From Wuchereria bancrofti (lineage: Eukaryota; Nematoda; Chromadorea; Rhabditida; Onchocercidae), in contig SSBO01000013.1 of the NCBI GenBank assembly GCA_005281725.1, positions 442,518 through 506,517 of the forward strand: DNA of 64,000 nucleotides. Reading direction: 5' to 3'. Within the stretch, counting starts at the first letter, position 1. Each line of letters starts with the position of its first letter. The notes under the pieces were generated by a model. That model was not told where the DNA came from. It made no database searches and saw nothing but the letters and a program-made list of their open reading frames with translations. Positions 26,501 through 39,800 of this stretch are shown here, in pieces. The position numbers were made by a program, and so were the translations under genes.

Positions 26501-29392
26501 ATCACAATTTCATGTCAGTAAAAAATTTCAATGTAAGACTAATTTAGCAAATGAAATGCTATATGAATAAGCATTGGCTCCTAGCTTTTAATACTTTTAC
26601 AGCTAAAATTTTATGTAAAAAAGACTTTTTAAAATGTTTTGGAATGAATGATTCTATTTTAATATCTGCGCTTTTTTTTGAATCTAATTTTCTCTTAAAC
26701 GTAACATTTTTTATAATATCACTTGATCAGATAATATCATCGTTACGTTTTTGTTTTGCTATGAAAGATTTTTTAATTGCAAAAGTGAGAATAAGTAATT
26801 TCGAAAATTCACTTTATTTCATATTTCAGTCGGATAAAAACGTTTGTACCATCTTCAATTAATATTATCATTAATTTAATGCAACATTAATTTATGCACA
26901 TTATTGTTATTATTGATACTATCATTCAACATTCGATTTGTTTTCAATATTGTTTGTTTGAGTATTTTGAAAATTTTTCTATTACTTTGACTTTTTTCCT
27001 TTGTTTCCGATTTTCTAAATAATTTTTAATTCAATCATTAAAAAAATTTTTTCTTTGAAAAATAAACAAAACTTGATAAATTTTAAAAGCTAATAATGAA
27101 ATATATTTGTCAATTTTTTCTTTTCTTTTTCAGGACATATTCTCCTAGTGTTTACATTTCAATTAAGTAACTTTGTTTATATTGGTATGTCAATGTTATT
27201 GTTGTTTTAATGATGGATGATTCAGATAGTTTTGTCGTAGTTTTAATTTAAATTGTTTTATTAGTTGTAATTATTTCAATTTAATATAACAATTTCGGCT
27301 CTTTTTCACATATGTTAAAATGTTGTGTAAATCAAATGTGTCGCCTTTAATTTAACAAATTTAAATTTCAATCTTCAAAATGGATGTTTTAAAATAGTGA
27401 AGAAATGTGAAAACTTAAAAAATACTAAGTCATTTTTTCTCATTTTTTTTGTCCAAATATGTTGCTCGACTTTCATCTTTTATTAAATTTTCACCTTTTT
27501 TTCCGTTTTACTTTTCCTCTCTTTCTCTCTTTTTTCTCCCTCTCTTTCTCTCTCATCAGAATGAACAAGAGAAAAGATGATGAAAAAATTGTTTCACAAA
27601 GAGAGAAAATGTGATTTATTCATATTGTTTAATAAATCTTTTTTTTTTTTAAATTTAATTCAGCAAATTAATAAATCTTATTGTCAAAGAAATTTATTAT
27701 CAGCAGAAATTCAATTGCATAATATTTTAACAAATTTTTTCTACAATAACTTTACTTTTCCATCTTTATGATAGTGCATTTATTCGATCATTGCTATTTT
27801 CAATCTATAAACAAAGAGTTAATGAGTAAATGATTTTTTGATTGATTAATTTGCATTGATATTAGTGAGACGCTAATGTAAGTTATCTAATACAAATGAA
27901 GCTTAAATTGATAATATCAGCTTTATTCAAAATTCTTATCTTTCTTCTTATCAGAATAGAAAATCCTTCCTTCCGCTTCCGCTACCTTAAATATCCGAAT
28001 TTTTTGGTATAATTAGTCCGACAGTTTGAAATTTGATTTATTAATATTAACTCATCTAAATGCTTAATTGATAATTGCTTAATTAATAAACAAACATTTC
28101 AGTTCATTAGTTTATTAAAAATATTCTGTAAAACATCTAATAAATCTTGCTTTTTATCATAAACTTATCATAAGCGCTCTCGTCAAAGCTATTCTTATGA
28201 AGACTGGTTCTTCTCCTCCGTCATAAGTGGTTTGAAAAATTTCTATCATTTAAGTATTTTTTATTCATAAAACCTTCCCATAAATCTTGCAACAAGCAGG
28301 TGGTTAAACTAAATTTCCTGCAAAAATCAGGCAGTTCAGGTAAGTCAAAAATCAATCAGATAAATCGAATGTCCCACAAATCAAATAGTTTGTCATATAA
28401 TCTCCGAAAAAAAAAAAATCAGATTATTTGTGCAATCAAGGATAGCAAAGATTTTTGTCATATTTCATGAATTTTATAATATGTGGAGAAATAAATATAA
28501 TATAATTTTTTGTTTACAGTTTTACTAGTAAATACTGATTGATAAGAATATACGAGTATATTCCGGATAGTATCCATTTATCATTCCGTACGTGTGTGTT
28601 TTTTTACCGGCACTATAACTTTATCAATTTTTTTATCAATCCATATACTATTTCCTTATCTATTATATAAAAATAATAATTATATATAATAATTATTTTT
28701 AAGTAAATATTGTTTTTTTTTATATATGATTTATATATCTTAGAATAAATATTTATATAAAATATTCGTAAGTCTTATTTCATTCAACCAAACTATTTAT
28801 CATATTTGCTTTATCATATCAATAGTCCCTTTTTCTTTTTTTCTTTTCTATTAGAAATGATATTTGCAATCAATTTATTTTGACTTGTTAGCTGTCAATG
28901 CTATCTTTTTTCATTTCATCCTTATCATTTCCATTTTACGTTATACTATTAAATTCAAACGTTTTGTGCACGAATTATACGTCATATTTCATTTTTATTG
29001 AAATAATACATGATATATAAATACGTAGTTATGTGCCGATTACGTTATTCCTCATTTTTATCGATGTGTAAATTTAAGAGTTGTACACGTATGCTTTTTT
29101 TAAATCTAAATAACATACGGTATAAATGCAACGTCTTCTTGACGTAAATCTTTGCAATTCAAGATTTTAAAATTATTTAGTGCTAAAAAGGATGAGTTAT
29201 AAATGTGTATGTTAATCAAATTGATACGATATCTCAAAAATTGCTGGTGGCTTATTACACCATACTTTATGTACTGTGTTTATCATTCTGCGATCGTTTT
29301 ATCAATTCATTTCATTTCATGTATATAACTGCTACTATTTATTATTAAATTTCACATAAACTATATTTCACTACTGAAATACTACAATTAAA

Positions 29393-32300
29393 ATGGAAAT
29401 TGAGGAAGAAGGAAAAGTAAAAGTTGCCGTACGTGTTCGACCGTTTAATAAACGTGGTATGTTATTTCATTTTTGTATTTCAAGAATTAAGAATTTAAAA
29501 TTTTATATTCAGTTAATTTGAAAATACATTAAAGAATCGCATAAGTTAATTTTTCTCATATTTAATTTAAATTTCATATCGATGTTTTTTCAGTTTTCTT
29601 TAAAATGTTTTCCAAAACATCAGAATGTATTTGTTTACTTATGAAAAAAAAGAAAAAAAAAGCTAAAATAATACTCATAAAGTTTCGTAAAATATATCAT
29701 ACTGATAATATTAAAACAACCATTCTTCTTTTTTTTTTAAGAAAAAAAAAATTGAAATGAAAGAATGGAATGTTCCACAAAAATAAGTTAAAATTTTAGA
29801 AAGCAATGTAAATCAAAATAGCAACAAATTGTACCATAAAATAAAAAAAAAAGTTCAAAATTGATGATTGTTTGAAAGCTTTTACATTTATCACTTTTTG
29901 CTTCCTTTGCTAGCACATTTAAAATAAGTATCGTATTTTCTATTAATCATGCATTTCTAAACGTCTTTTAAGGGAAAAAAGGAAAAAATTTATGTTCCAA
30001 TTGGGACGACAGGAAAAAAAGGGAAAAGAAGTTTTGAAAAAAATGAAAAAAAGTAAGAGAAAAAGAGGGGAAACTTTATAAAATTTATGAAATTATTTCA
30101 TTCATTTGTTAAAAAAAATTTCATCAATTATGATTGTAATTTTTTGTTTTTTTTAAATTAAAATTTTTTTTTAAGAACGAGATTTGAATACAAAATGCAT
30201 CGTATCAATGATCGATGATCAAGCAATTCTTAGACATCCCATTGATGAGTAAGTGTGAGACGAAAAGATCATTTCATTATGATTTATTGATTGGCAATCG
30301 ATTTGGGATGGATGGTTGAAATTTAATTTACTCAATTAATTTCTACATTTTTGTCTTATTTAAATGAGAATATTTTGCATATTTTTCAAGAGCATATGAA
30401 ATTTCTAACATAGCTTATGCAAAATAAAATTTATTTTTTTTAGAAAATTATCAGACACTTTTATTTCAGAAAGCAACCCAAAACTTTTGCATATGATCAT
30501 TGTTTTAATTCTTCTGATCCTACTGCAAATAATTTTATTGGTGTGCATTTGGAAATTTTTCTTTTTTATCATAAATTACCACATCCTTGTCATAAATTTA
30601 ACAAAGATCAGATGTAATTAATTTAATTGATGACTAACTGGTTACTTTCTTTTTTGGCCCATAACCTCTGTCTAAGAGCGATGATGGGCCTTGTTCAGAA
30701 CCAAGCGATTTTGATCAATTGTTATGGCTAATAGTATGACAATTTAGAATTTTAAATGGATGTTTTTTTTTTTCATGCCTGATAAGAAGAGTATGTACGG
30801 TTGATGAATTGCAGAATTTACCCAAAGATATTCCTATTATAACTGAAATTATATAAAATTAAGTGATTTCAAATCTGAAATTGTATAAATTAATTAATTT
30901 TCAGATCAGAATGAAGTATTTGAACGAGTCGGCACTGCTGTACTTATCAATGCATTCTCTGGCTATAATGCTTGCATATTTGCATACGGACAAACTGGTA
31001 TACTTTTAATTTTTATTGATTTAACGATATAAACAAATTTTCAAATTTTCTATGCTCAAAAAGTTTTTTAAAAAGGTATTAATTATTAAATTTTAATCAA
31101 AAGTCAAGTTAATCAAATATTATTTTTTACAGGTTCAGGTAAAAGTTATACAATGATGGGTACAGCAGAAAATCCTGGTATTATTCCACGTCTTTGTTGT
31201 TCTATTTTTCAAAAAATTAGCGAATTATCTTCAGATAGTTTAGCATTTAAAGTTGAAGTTTCGTATATGGAAATTTACAATGAAAAAGTGCGCGATCTTT
31301 TGGATCCTAAAAAGTAAGTAACATCCTAAAAAGTGAACGATATAAAGCAATAAAGTATCTATATAACTTATTCAGAATCATATATATTGTTAGCCGGAAT
31401 ACTATCTTATCACTGGCATTCTTCTTATCACGTATCAGGAATGAATTTCATTCTTTTCCTTGATTCTTAGTTAATTTCTCCTACATCTACTAAATATTTA
31501 CACTAATTATTTCACTTAGGATTATCGGAACAATTCTGTTGTTCCTTGTAAATAGATATTACTAACTAATGATAAGTAGTATTCATCTGTTATCATTTAG
31601 ATTCATCTTATTCCGGTTTAAGTTAACTTTCATATGAAATTTTTTTTGTAACAAATTATATCAATAATTAATCAGACGCTACATTGTTAATACAAATTAA
31701 TTGTTAAGATTTTCAGAACAAATAAAAATTTAAAAGTTCGAGAGCATAAAGTTCTCGGTCCAATGGTTGATGGCTTATCCGTATTGGCTGTTTCATCATT
31801 TAAAGTTTGTCATTTATTCGCAATTAACTATTTCGAATTTTGCAAATTTTAAGAAAATTGTTTCTAGTAAAAAAAATGAAATATCAAATCATTTTAAAAA
31901 CACAATCATTTTGAAGATAGTTTATAAAATATAGTTCTCTTGATAACATATTTGACCCTAGCTTGTAATTAGTTTTTTTCTTTTTTTTTTTTTAGCAAAT
32001 AGCATCTTTGATGGAAGAAGGGAATAAATCACGAACGGTTGCTGCAACAAATATGAATACGGAAAGTAGTCGTTCACATGCAGTATTCAATATTCGTCTT
32101 ACGCAAGCTCTTACGGACACGAGAAATGGAGTACGTATTATTTAAACGTTTTTATATTCATCAATTCTACTTTTATTTTTTTCCTTTTCTTCTGCTAATT
32201 GCTTTCCGTCTTTTGATTAAGCAAAGTTTATAAAAAAAAGAGCTTATAAAAACGGAAAAACCGTTAATTCAGCCAAAAACTTTTTTGAAAATTTTGAAAT

Positions 32301-33845
32301 TTTCAAGAAATAATTTTCAAATGTTCATTTAAAAAAGCCTCTTAAATCTTTATTTTTTAGTTTACTGGTGAGAAAATGAGTAAAATATCATTGGTTGATT
32401 TAGCCGGAAGTGAACGAGCTCAGAAAACTGGGGCAGTTGGAAAAAGACTAGAAGAAGGCGGAAATATCAATAAGTATTTTGTGGAATATATTTTTTCAGT
32501 TTTGAAAAAAGAAAAATTTCTTTAATTTTGTTGATTTAAATGGCTTTTTGTCACTTTTTATCACTTTACCTATGAAATTTTAATGCTTTTGCTATAACAT
32601 TTTAGAGATGTATGTTATCACTAAAATTAAGCAAAATATTTTATACAAAGAATTATAACACAACAAATGAAATAGAAATTGAGAACGAATTAAATTTCAG
32701 ATCACTGACAACACTTGGAATGGTAATTTCTGCATTAGCGGAACGATCGCATCCTAACGGAATATCAAAACCGAAATTTATTCCATATCGAGATTCCGTA
32801 TTAACATGGTATATTGTAGGATTCATTTAAATTTTATTCAATGCATGCTTTAAATTATATATATAACTTTCTTAAATAACTTTCTCTAATACATTCAAAA
32901 AATTACTTTATTTCTTTTCATTCCCTACATTAATTTTTTATGTATACCTGTGGATAGGTTCATTTTTAAAATTCATTGTATATACCTGTCGATAAGTATG
33001 AACGATGCTTATTGAAGTATCTGCCATCAATATTCGGTAAGAAAATAAATAAATAAGTAAAAATGAACAAATGAAAATTTTTTCTAAACTATCATTATTT
33101 TTCCAAACATTATTTCAAAAGAAAATTCTTCTAATTGATTGTTGTTAATTATTTTGTAGGTTGCTAAAGGATAGTTTAGGTGGTAATAGTCGAACGGTAA
33201 TGATTGCGACAATATCACCCGCAGCAGATAATTATGAAGAAACATTATCCACGTTGAGGTTGACGAATTTTGTCAAAATCCGATAAAAAAGGATAAAAAT
33301 TTCATGGGAAATTTTTTAAAAAAATGATTGAAAAATAAAGTTAGCATTTCTTCCAAAAATCTAAAATCGAAGAAATGATAATTACTGTCATTTCTGAAAT
33401 GATTGACTTATTGAAATATTTTTTCTGCTTATTAAAGGTATGCTGATAGAGCTACGAAAATCGTAAATCACGCTGTAATAAATGAAGATCCTAATGCTAA
33501 GGTCATACGTGAATTACGTGAAGAGGTGGAAACACTTCGAGCGCAAATATCGCAAACCGTAAAAGAACAAAATGTATGGATTCATTTTAGCACTCTAACA
33601 GAATCTAAAATTTTAATTAACTTTAATTTTTGTTAAGTTGAATTAAACCTATGACAATTAATGCTAAGTTTTAAATTTAAAGCAATTAGCGCTAAATTAA
33701 TCTATGAGGAAAATAAATGAAACAAATATTATATTATCAGGAAACAGAAGAATTACGTGAAAGATTAGCAGAATCGGAACGTTTGGTGGAGCTAATGAAT
33801 AAATCATGGGATGAACGACTGAAAGATACGGAGATCGTTTATCGG
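29393..33845 (+). other. klp-4: KLP-4 exons 1-12: motor domain and neck
   Basis: Exons: 29393-29456, 30176-30248, 30470-30540, 30905-30997, 31133-31313, 31717-31804, 31996-32130, 32361-32473, 32701-32808, 33160-33258, 33438-33573, 33741-33845. The P-loop GQTGSGKS (residues 98-105) is split across exons 4 and 5. Switch I is [10 protein letters not shown] (209-218) and switch II DLAGSE (248-253). All nucleotide-contact motifs are intact, so the motor should be active. The last exon codes for a charged, heptad-like neck coil ([17 protein letters not shown]). Confidence 0.95.
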
Positions 33846-36800
33846 GTAACTAATATTTTTCAATCAAAAATTATTTACAACTATTTTATACAGGAATTTT
33901 TTTTTCCATAATTATTCACAACATCATTATCAGAAGATTTCTTATGATAAGGGTTTTGAATTTTAATTTATTCAGGTAAACCTTTAGGAAAGACAAAAAG
34001 ATTTGGCTGAAATTGGAATTTCGGTAGCTGGTTCTGGTATAAAAGTTGAAAAAGATCGATTCTATCTGGTCAATTTGAATGCTGACCCATCATTAAATGA
34101 ACTTCTTGTCTATTACATAAATGTGATTCATTTTATTTCTCACGAAATAATTAAATTGTGATTTGAATATTTAAATTGATAGATAATACCAAGTGTATAA
34201 ATGAGAGTAAAATTACACTAAGACATTTGGAATATCTGAGAGAAACTGATCAATAATAAAGAATTACCTTAATTTTAGAACTACCGGGATAATTTAATGA
34301 TTTCAAATATCTCTTATGGGAATGAAATTATAATTTATTTGAGATACTAAATTTCATAGTTACAGCATCAAGCTGTGATTGGCAGTGCAGAGCAGCAACA
34401 AGGTATGACAGGATCAGATGAAAAAGTTGATTTTATCCTTCAAGGACTTGGCGTACAATACCGTCATGCTTTGTTGGAAATTGTCGAAGATGACTGTCAA
34501 CAACGCCTTTTCATCGAACGGCTTGATGCTAAAGCCAGGTTGATTGATCATCAATAATTTAAGGCTAATTTGCATCTTCATACAATTAATTATTTATCAA
34601 GTATTAATAATGAGAAAATGCAGTAAATTTTTATGCTGATTTGATCAGTTCGAGACAGTCTTGAGAAACAGGCGGTCTTGGATTTAGCTTTGAATTAATG
34701 AATATATTTTTAAGGATTTGCGTGAATGGACTTTTAATAACAGAACGTACACTTCTTCGTAACGGTTATCGCCTTCTCATAGGCAATAATCATTTTTTTC
34801 GTGTCAATTGTCCAAAAGAAGCCGTTGACATTAGCGCTTCCATTATGGAAGAATCAAATGCAATGTTGTTTGACTATTATGATGCTTGGCAAGAGGTTTT
34901 ATTTTGTTAATTTATTTTCTATGCTAAAAGTTAACTTTTTGTGTCTAAGCAAATTAAAGTATCATCTAAAGAATTCTTTTTCAAATATTGCTTATTCTAC
35001 TATATTTTAAATTTAACTTAAGTGTTACCAATAAAATTTTAGCTTAAATACTAATAACTTTAGAAATATACAATAATGAGGGTGATTTTCATTTAATTTA
35101 ATTAATTTTTAATTAGAATAGATAAGATTCAGGTAAATTCTGGTGTAAATGCGAATCCAATCACAACGGCTGTTGATCAGTATATGGAGCAAATTACGAA
35201 GAAACATGAAGTTTGTTTGTTTATTTGTTCATTTTGAACTATGCAATATGCAATGAAAGAAAAATTGGAACTCAAAAAAAAAAATTAAAGTTGGAGTTTT
35301 TTTTTTTCTATTTCAGCCACCGATTTTTTGATATCTTGAAAGTTGGTAACGGTGGATAGATTGATTAGACCCAATGACATATATAACATCAGAACCTATA
35401 CTACACTAAATTCATATGTGCATAAGGATTAAAGTATTTTAATTTTAGCTAAATTTTAATTTTCAAATTAAATTACTTCAAATGGTCAATAAGAGATAGA
35501 AAATGATCGAGTATTTCAGGAAGAGAAACAAGCAGCATTAGAAGAACAGTATGAAGCATTTGAGAAATATATTCAGGGACTTACTCAAAGGTATTATCAT
35601 AATTTCATCGACCAGAAGTTATTTCCATTTAAATTTCATCCATGTAAACTTTAAATTATCAGTGCATCTTCTTTTAGCTAGAATTATTTTAAGTAACTAA
35701 GTGAATATGTTTAGTTTAATCTAAACATTTTAGTTTTACACCTTCTACACCAACACCAAGTTTCGGATATTTGACACCGATGGGCACACCTGGATATCAA
35801 TTTCCGCCTATTGGTTTTCCAGTTAATCCAAAGGCTAGTATGCGATCGAAATTCTTCAACTGGGCTCAGCAGAGGTCATTTTCAACACACTTGAAAATTG
35901 GTCCCTTTCATCGTTTTTTAAAATTGCAATCACAGATATCTTTGAAAATTACAATTATTTCACTCTTTTTTTCTTTTCAGGGAAGAAATGTTCAAAGAAA
36001 ATTTGGTACGTTTGAAGAGTGATATTGTACGCGCTAATGCATTAGCTCGTGAAGCTAATATGATTGCCGCTGAGCTATCTTCATGCCGATGTCCTGTCAC
36101 CTATGATGTCACCTTGCAAATTCCAGCAGCAAATTTGAGGCCATCAAAAATAAAGGTAGTATTTTTAATATTATCATTCTGAAATTATGACAATTACTGG
36201 TAAACAACATATGGAAAAGAAAGGATGATATTATTAGTTAATTCCGGGTAAATTTTTAAAACAGATAATAGTTACAGGAAGGTGGATTCGTTTGTGAACC
36301 GTTTATCGTAGTGAAACGTTCCGGTGTTGATGGTTATCAGTTATGGTCAACTGCTCAATTAGAAAACAAATTAATCGATATGCGTGAAATGTATAGCGAA
36401 AAAATAACAACAATCGAAAGGTATATCATTTAATTCTTTTATCAGTAATTTCCATTCCGGAATATGAAGTAATTTGGAAAAGTAGTTGTTTACGGATAAG
36501 TTAACAATTAAACTTGCTTTTGCTTTTCAATTATTTGTCTCGATAGTTGAATTAAAATGCACATTACCTTACATTTCTTTGGATTAATTTAGACAACTCC
36601 GAATTAATTTAAGAGAAACTTTCATGCATTTTTTTTTCGAAAAAAACTAATGTCATTATAACAAAGTTAAAATGAATCAAATGAACAGAATTTACCTCTA
36701 AATATAATCAGTATGCAATTACTTTGATTAATCACATTTTATTGCACAATTTTGCAGAAACGATGCGTCAACGTCCGAAGAATTAGTGGAGGATGATCAA

Positions 36801-39800
36801 TTCGCGTTCGAAGATAGTTTTAATATAAATAAATGCCATAGTCCAATTGTTGAAAATATCTTCGATAGTCAGGTAGTAAAATCTTCTCTTTTCCCATAAT
36901 TTCTTATTTCAAATTATAATTTAAGAAAGAAAAATAGAGATAGCTAGCATTGAATGTAAAAATTTTTGCTGCTTATTTTAATATTTTAATTTTTTAAAAT
37001 TTTAATTAATTTCAATTTAATGATAATATCCTCTCTCATTCAAAATATACTTTTTCATGTTAAAAAGTAAGCATATTTATTTCTCATATGAATTACAGGA
37101 GCATCATAGTCTAATTGGTGTTGCAAATGTATTTCTGGAAGTGCTACTTCATGATATGAGACTTGATTATCATGTCCCAATTATCAGTCAACAGGTAAAC
37201 TTGAAATAATACACAATAATTAGATGAAATTATATTCTCCAAGTTTGAAACGATTCAAATTACTATTGTGTATATATATGCAGGGCGAAGTTAGCGGTCG
37301 TCTTCATGTCGAAGTATATCGGTTATCAGAAATGGATGATTCCGGTATTGTAAGTAGTCTAGATTCATTGGATTCAAGTCGTACCTTAGATCCACAATCT
37401 ATTGGTGCTATTTTCCTGGGAAAAACAATCAAATGTAGGGTATGTATATGCTTTTTTGACTAAAATTAAATCAAATTTTAATGAAATTTTATATAAATAA
37501 ATTATCAGTAAATTTCAGGTTCGCATTAAAAAAGCATCAAATTTGCCATCGTCATTGTCACATTTCGTATTTTGTCAGTATTCCTTTTTTAATATTAGCG
37601 AAATTTTGGTTGTTGCTCCAATATTTGACCCAAATACAATACAATCAAATGATCATAATAATGTTCCTTGCAATTCTAATTTTCAATTCGATCACGAAAA
37701 GGTTTCATTATTTCTCATAATATTACAAATAATTGCTTAAACTAAATGAATTATTAATAAATTAATATTAATTGATAATTAAAATTGTTGTAAGTTTATG
37801 CTTGGAAAAAAAATCAGATATAGTTTATATCTCGTCGAATGTTTAAATAATCTTGTATTATAGACAAAAGTAATTGTTATCATAAAAAACAAAAGAAAAA
37901 TCGAGTATTTATCATTAATTTTTAGGATTTTCATATAGTTGTAACAGAAGAATTTTTGGAATATATTCAAGAGGATGCTTTATCAATTGAAGTTTGGGGT
38001 CATCGAAGTAGTGGTTTTGGTAATGATTTTGTACCATCTAAGGTTGCAAATGGGATTATTGATGTTGAACAAAGTTATAAAAGTTTGCAGGTAAATTAAT
38101 TATTAAGTAGCAACTAAGCTACATTTCAATTTATGGTTGAATAAATGATAAGAGAAAATGGTAAACTAAAATGATCGCCATAATATTAAGATGTGTTTAT
38201 TAGGATTAAAAATGTTTAAACTACTCAGTGTTATCAACATGCATCGATTGCATGATTAAAAGATGACATTTAAAATGATCAATTGCATGCTGTAGTCATA
38301 GAATGCATATTGTAATGTGTTATTGTATTATTATAGTGAAAATTGTTAGAAATAAAAATATTAGCAATAAATTATTGAATTTTAGGAGCGTTGGTCTGAA
38401 GTGACAAGACGTATTGAGCTAAATGTTAACATTAAAGAGATGAATGATAATGGTCAGTATGTTTCCGTAGAAGTACGTCCATCCAATGAAATACTTACCG
38501 GTGGTATATATCAGTTGAAGCAGGTAAATGCAAAAGTAATAACTGATAATGAATGAAGTATTTAAATAAGATAGAAAGGAAATACAGTACAAGCAATCAC
38601 TGCAGTTTACTAAATAAAAATGCTAAAAATTTTATTTTTAAAAATTATAAAATAAAATTTTGAATTGTGATGAATATTTGGCATGAAAAAATAAGATGCG
38701 TCAGAATATAATAATTGTTTTCTTTTTTTTTTTTTAACAATTATTGAAACGAGTATGAATTTCATTAGTAATTGATACAAATGATAAATGATTAAAGTGT
38801 TGATAATCATTTATCATTGAAATTCTATGAATAAATGTATAATTACCACAGTGTGTAATTAGTTACAAATGATTGCACATCATTTTTAGGGTCAACAACG
38901 ACGAATTCATGTAAAAGTATTACCAATAGCGGATCATGGTAATTTACCGTTGGCATTTGCGCAAATTACTTCCGTTTCTATTGGTTGTATCTGTTCCAGG
39001 TAAGTGTTTTTTCCTCCCTCCAAAATAGTTTTATTGAAATTAAAAAATTTTCTAAATTTCAAAAGAGATAGGATGAATATCATTTAATTAACTCTGTTTT
39101 AGATCAGTGATGTAATTAACGTAATTATTGGAGGTAATATATATATTTACCTTATGTAAATATATTTTTATAGAAATCCAATGATGCAAAAACCTTTGGA
39201 TAGTTATCAAGAAGAAGATTTGGAGAGAATTCGTGAACAATGGGCCGTAGCTTTGGTTAATAGACAGAATTATCTAGTGAGCCATATTAATGCAGTAAGT
39301 TTACATATATTTCTTCTCATTTTTTTGATAATTTGGAAAAATTAATAACGAAATTATTTTTCAGCTAATAAATTTCATTATTGTTTTATTAAATTTATAT
39401 CTTTAAAAATTATTTAAATTACAGTTATCAAATAAAGGTGATAAAAAAACAGAAGCTGAAAAAGAACGTGAACAATCATTAATCAATCAATGGGTTGCAT
39501 TAACCGAAGAACGAAATGCTATTAGTGTACCACCTGCTAATAGCGATATACCTGGTTCACCGGCTGAATGGTAGGTGTAATGAGTTAAGCTTTAAGTAAT
39601 TAATTTTGGAATTTGAAATTTTCGTAGATGCCTAATTGAAAAAAAAATTTGAAACATAAACATTCTTTAGTTAAAATGAGAATAAACATTCTTTAATTAA
39701 AATGAGTGGTCTTTTTACAATTGCACTTATTTGTTTTAGAATTATCATAAAATGTCTGTTAACTATTATTTTTCAATAAATCACTAGTAGTGAATCTCCA

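Larger units (their letters stand above)
15286..29392. other. Gene-poor ~14-kb AT-rich interval
   Basis: I found no exon chain with consistent splice sites and phase. Open frames here (for example 15294-15530, 24514-24858, 24762-25100 and 26551-26862) are dominated by Phe, Ile, Leu and Asn codons and have no recognisable motif. The interval contains many poly-T/poly-A runs, a TG microsatellite, a CATTT/CATT/CAAT array and a degenerate minisatellite, listed separately. It probably includes the KLP-4 promoter near its right end. Confidence 0.5.

Noticed and set aside
28666..28702. AT-rich near-palindrome
   Set aside because: The symmetry is imperfect and expected in sequence of this composition.
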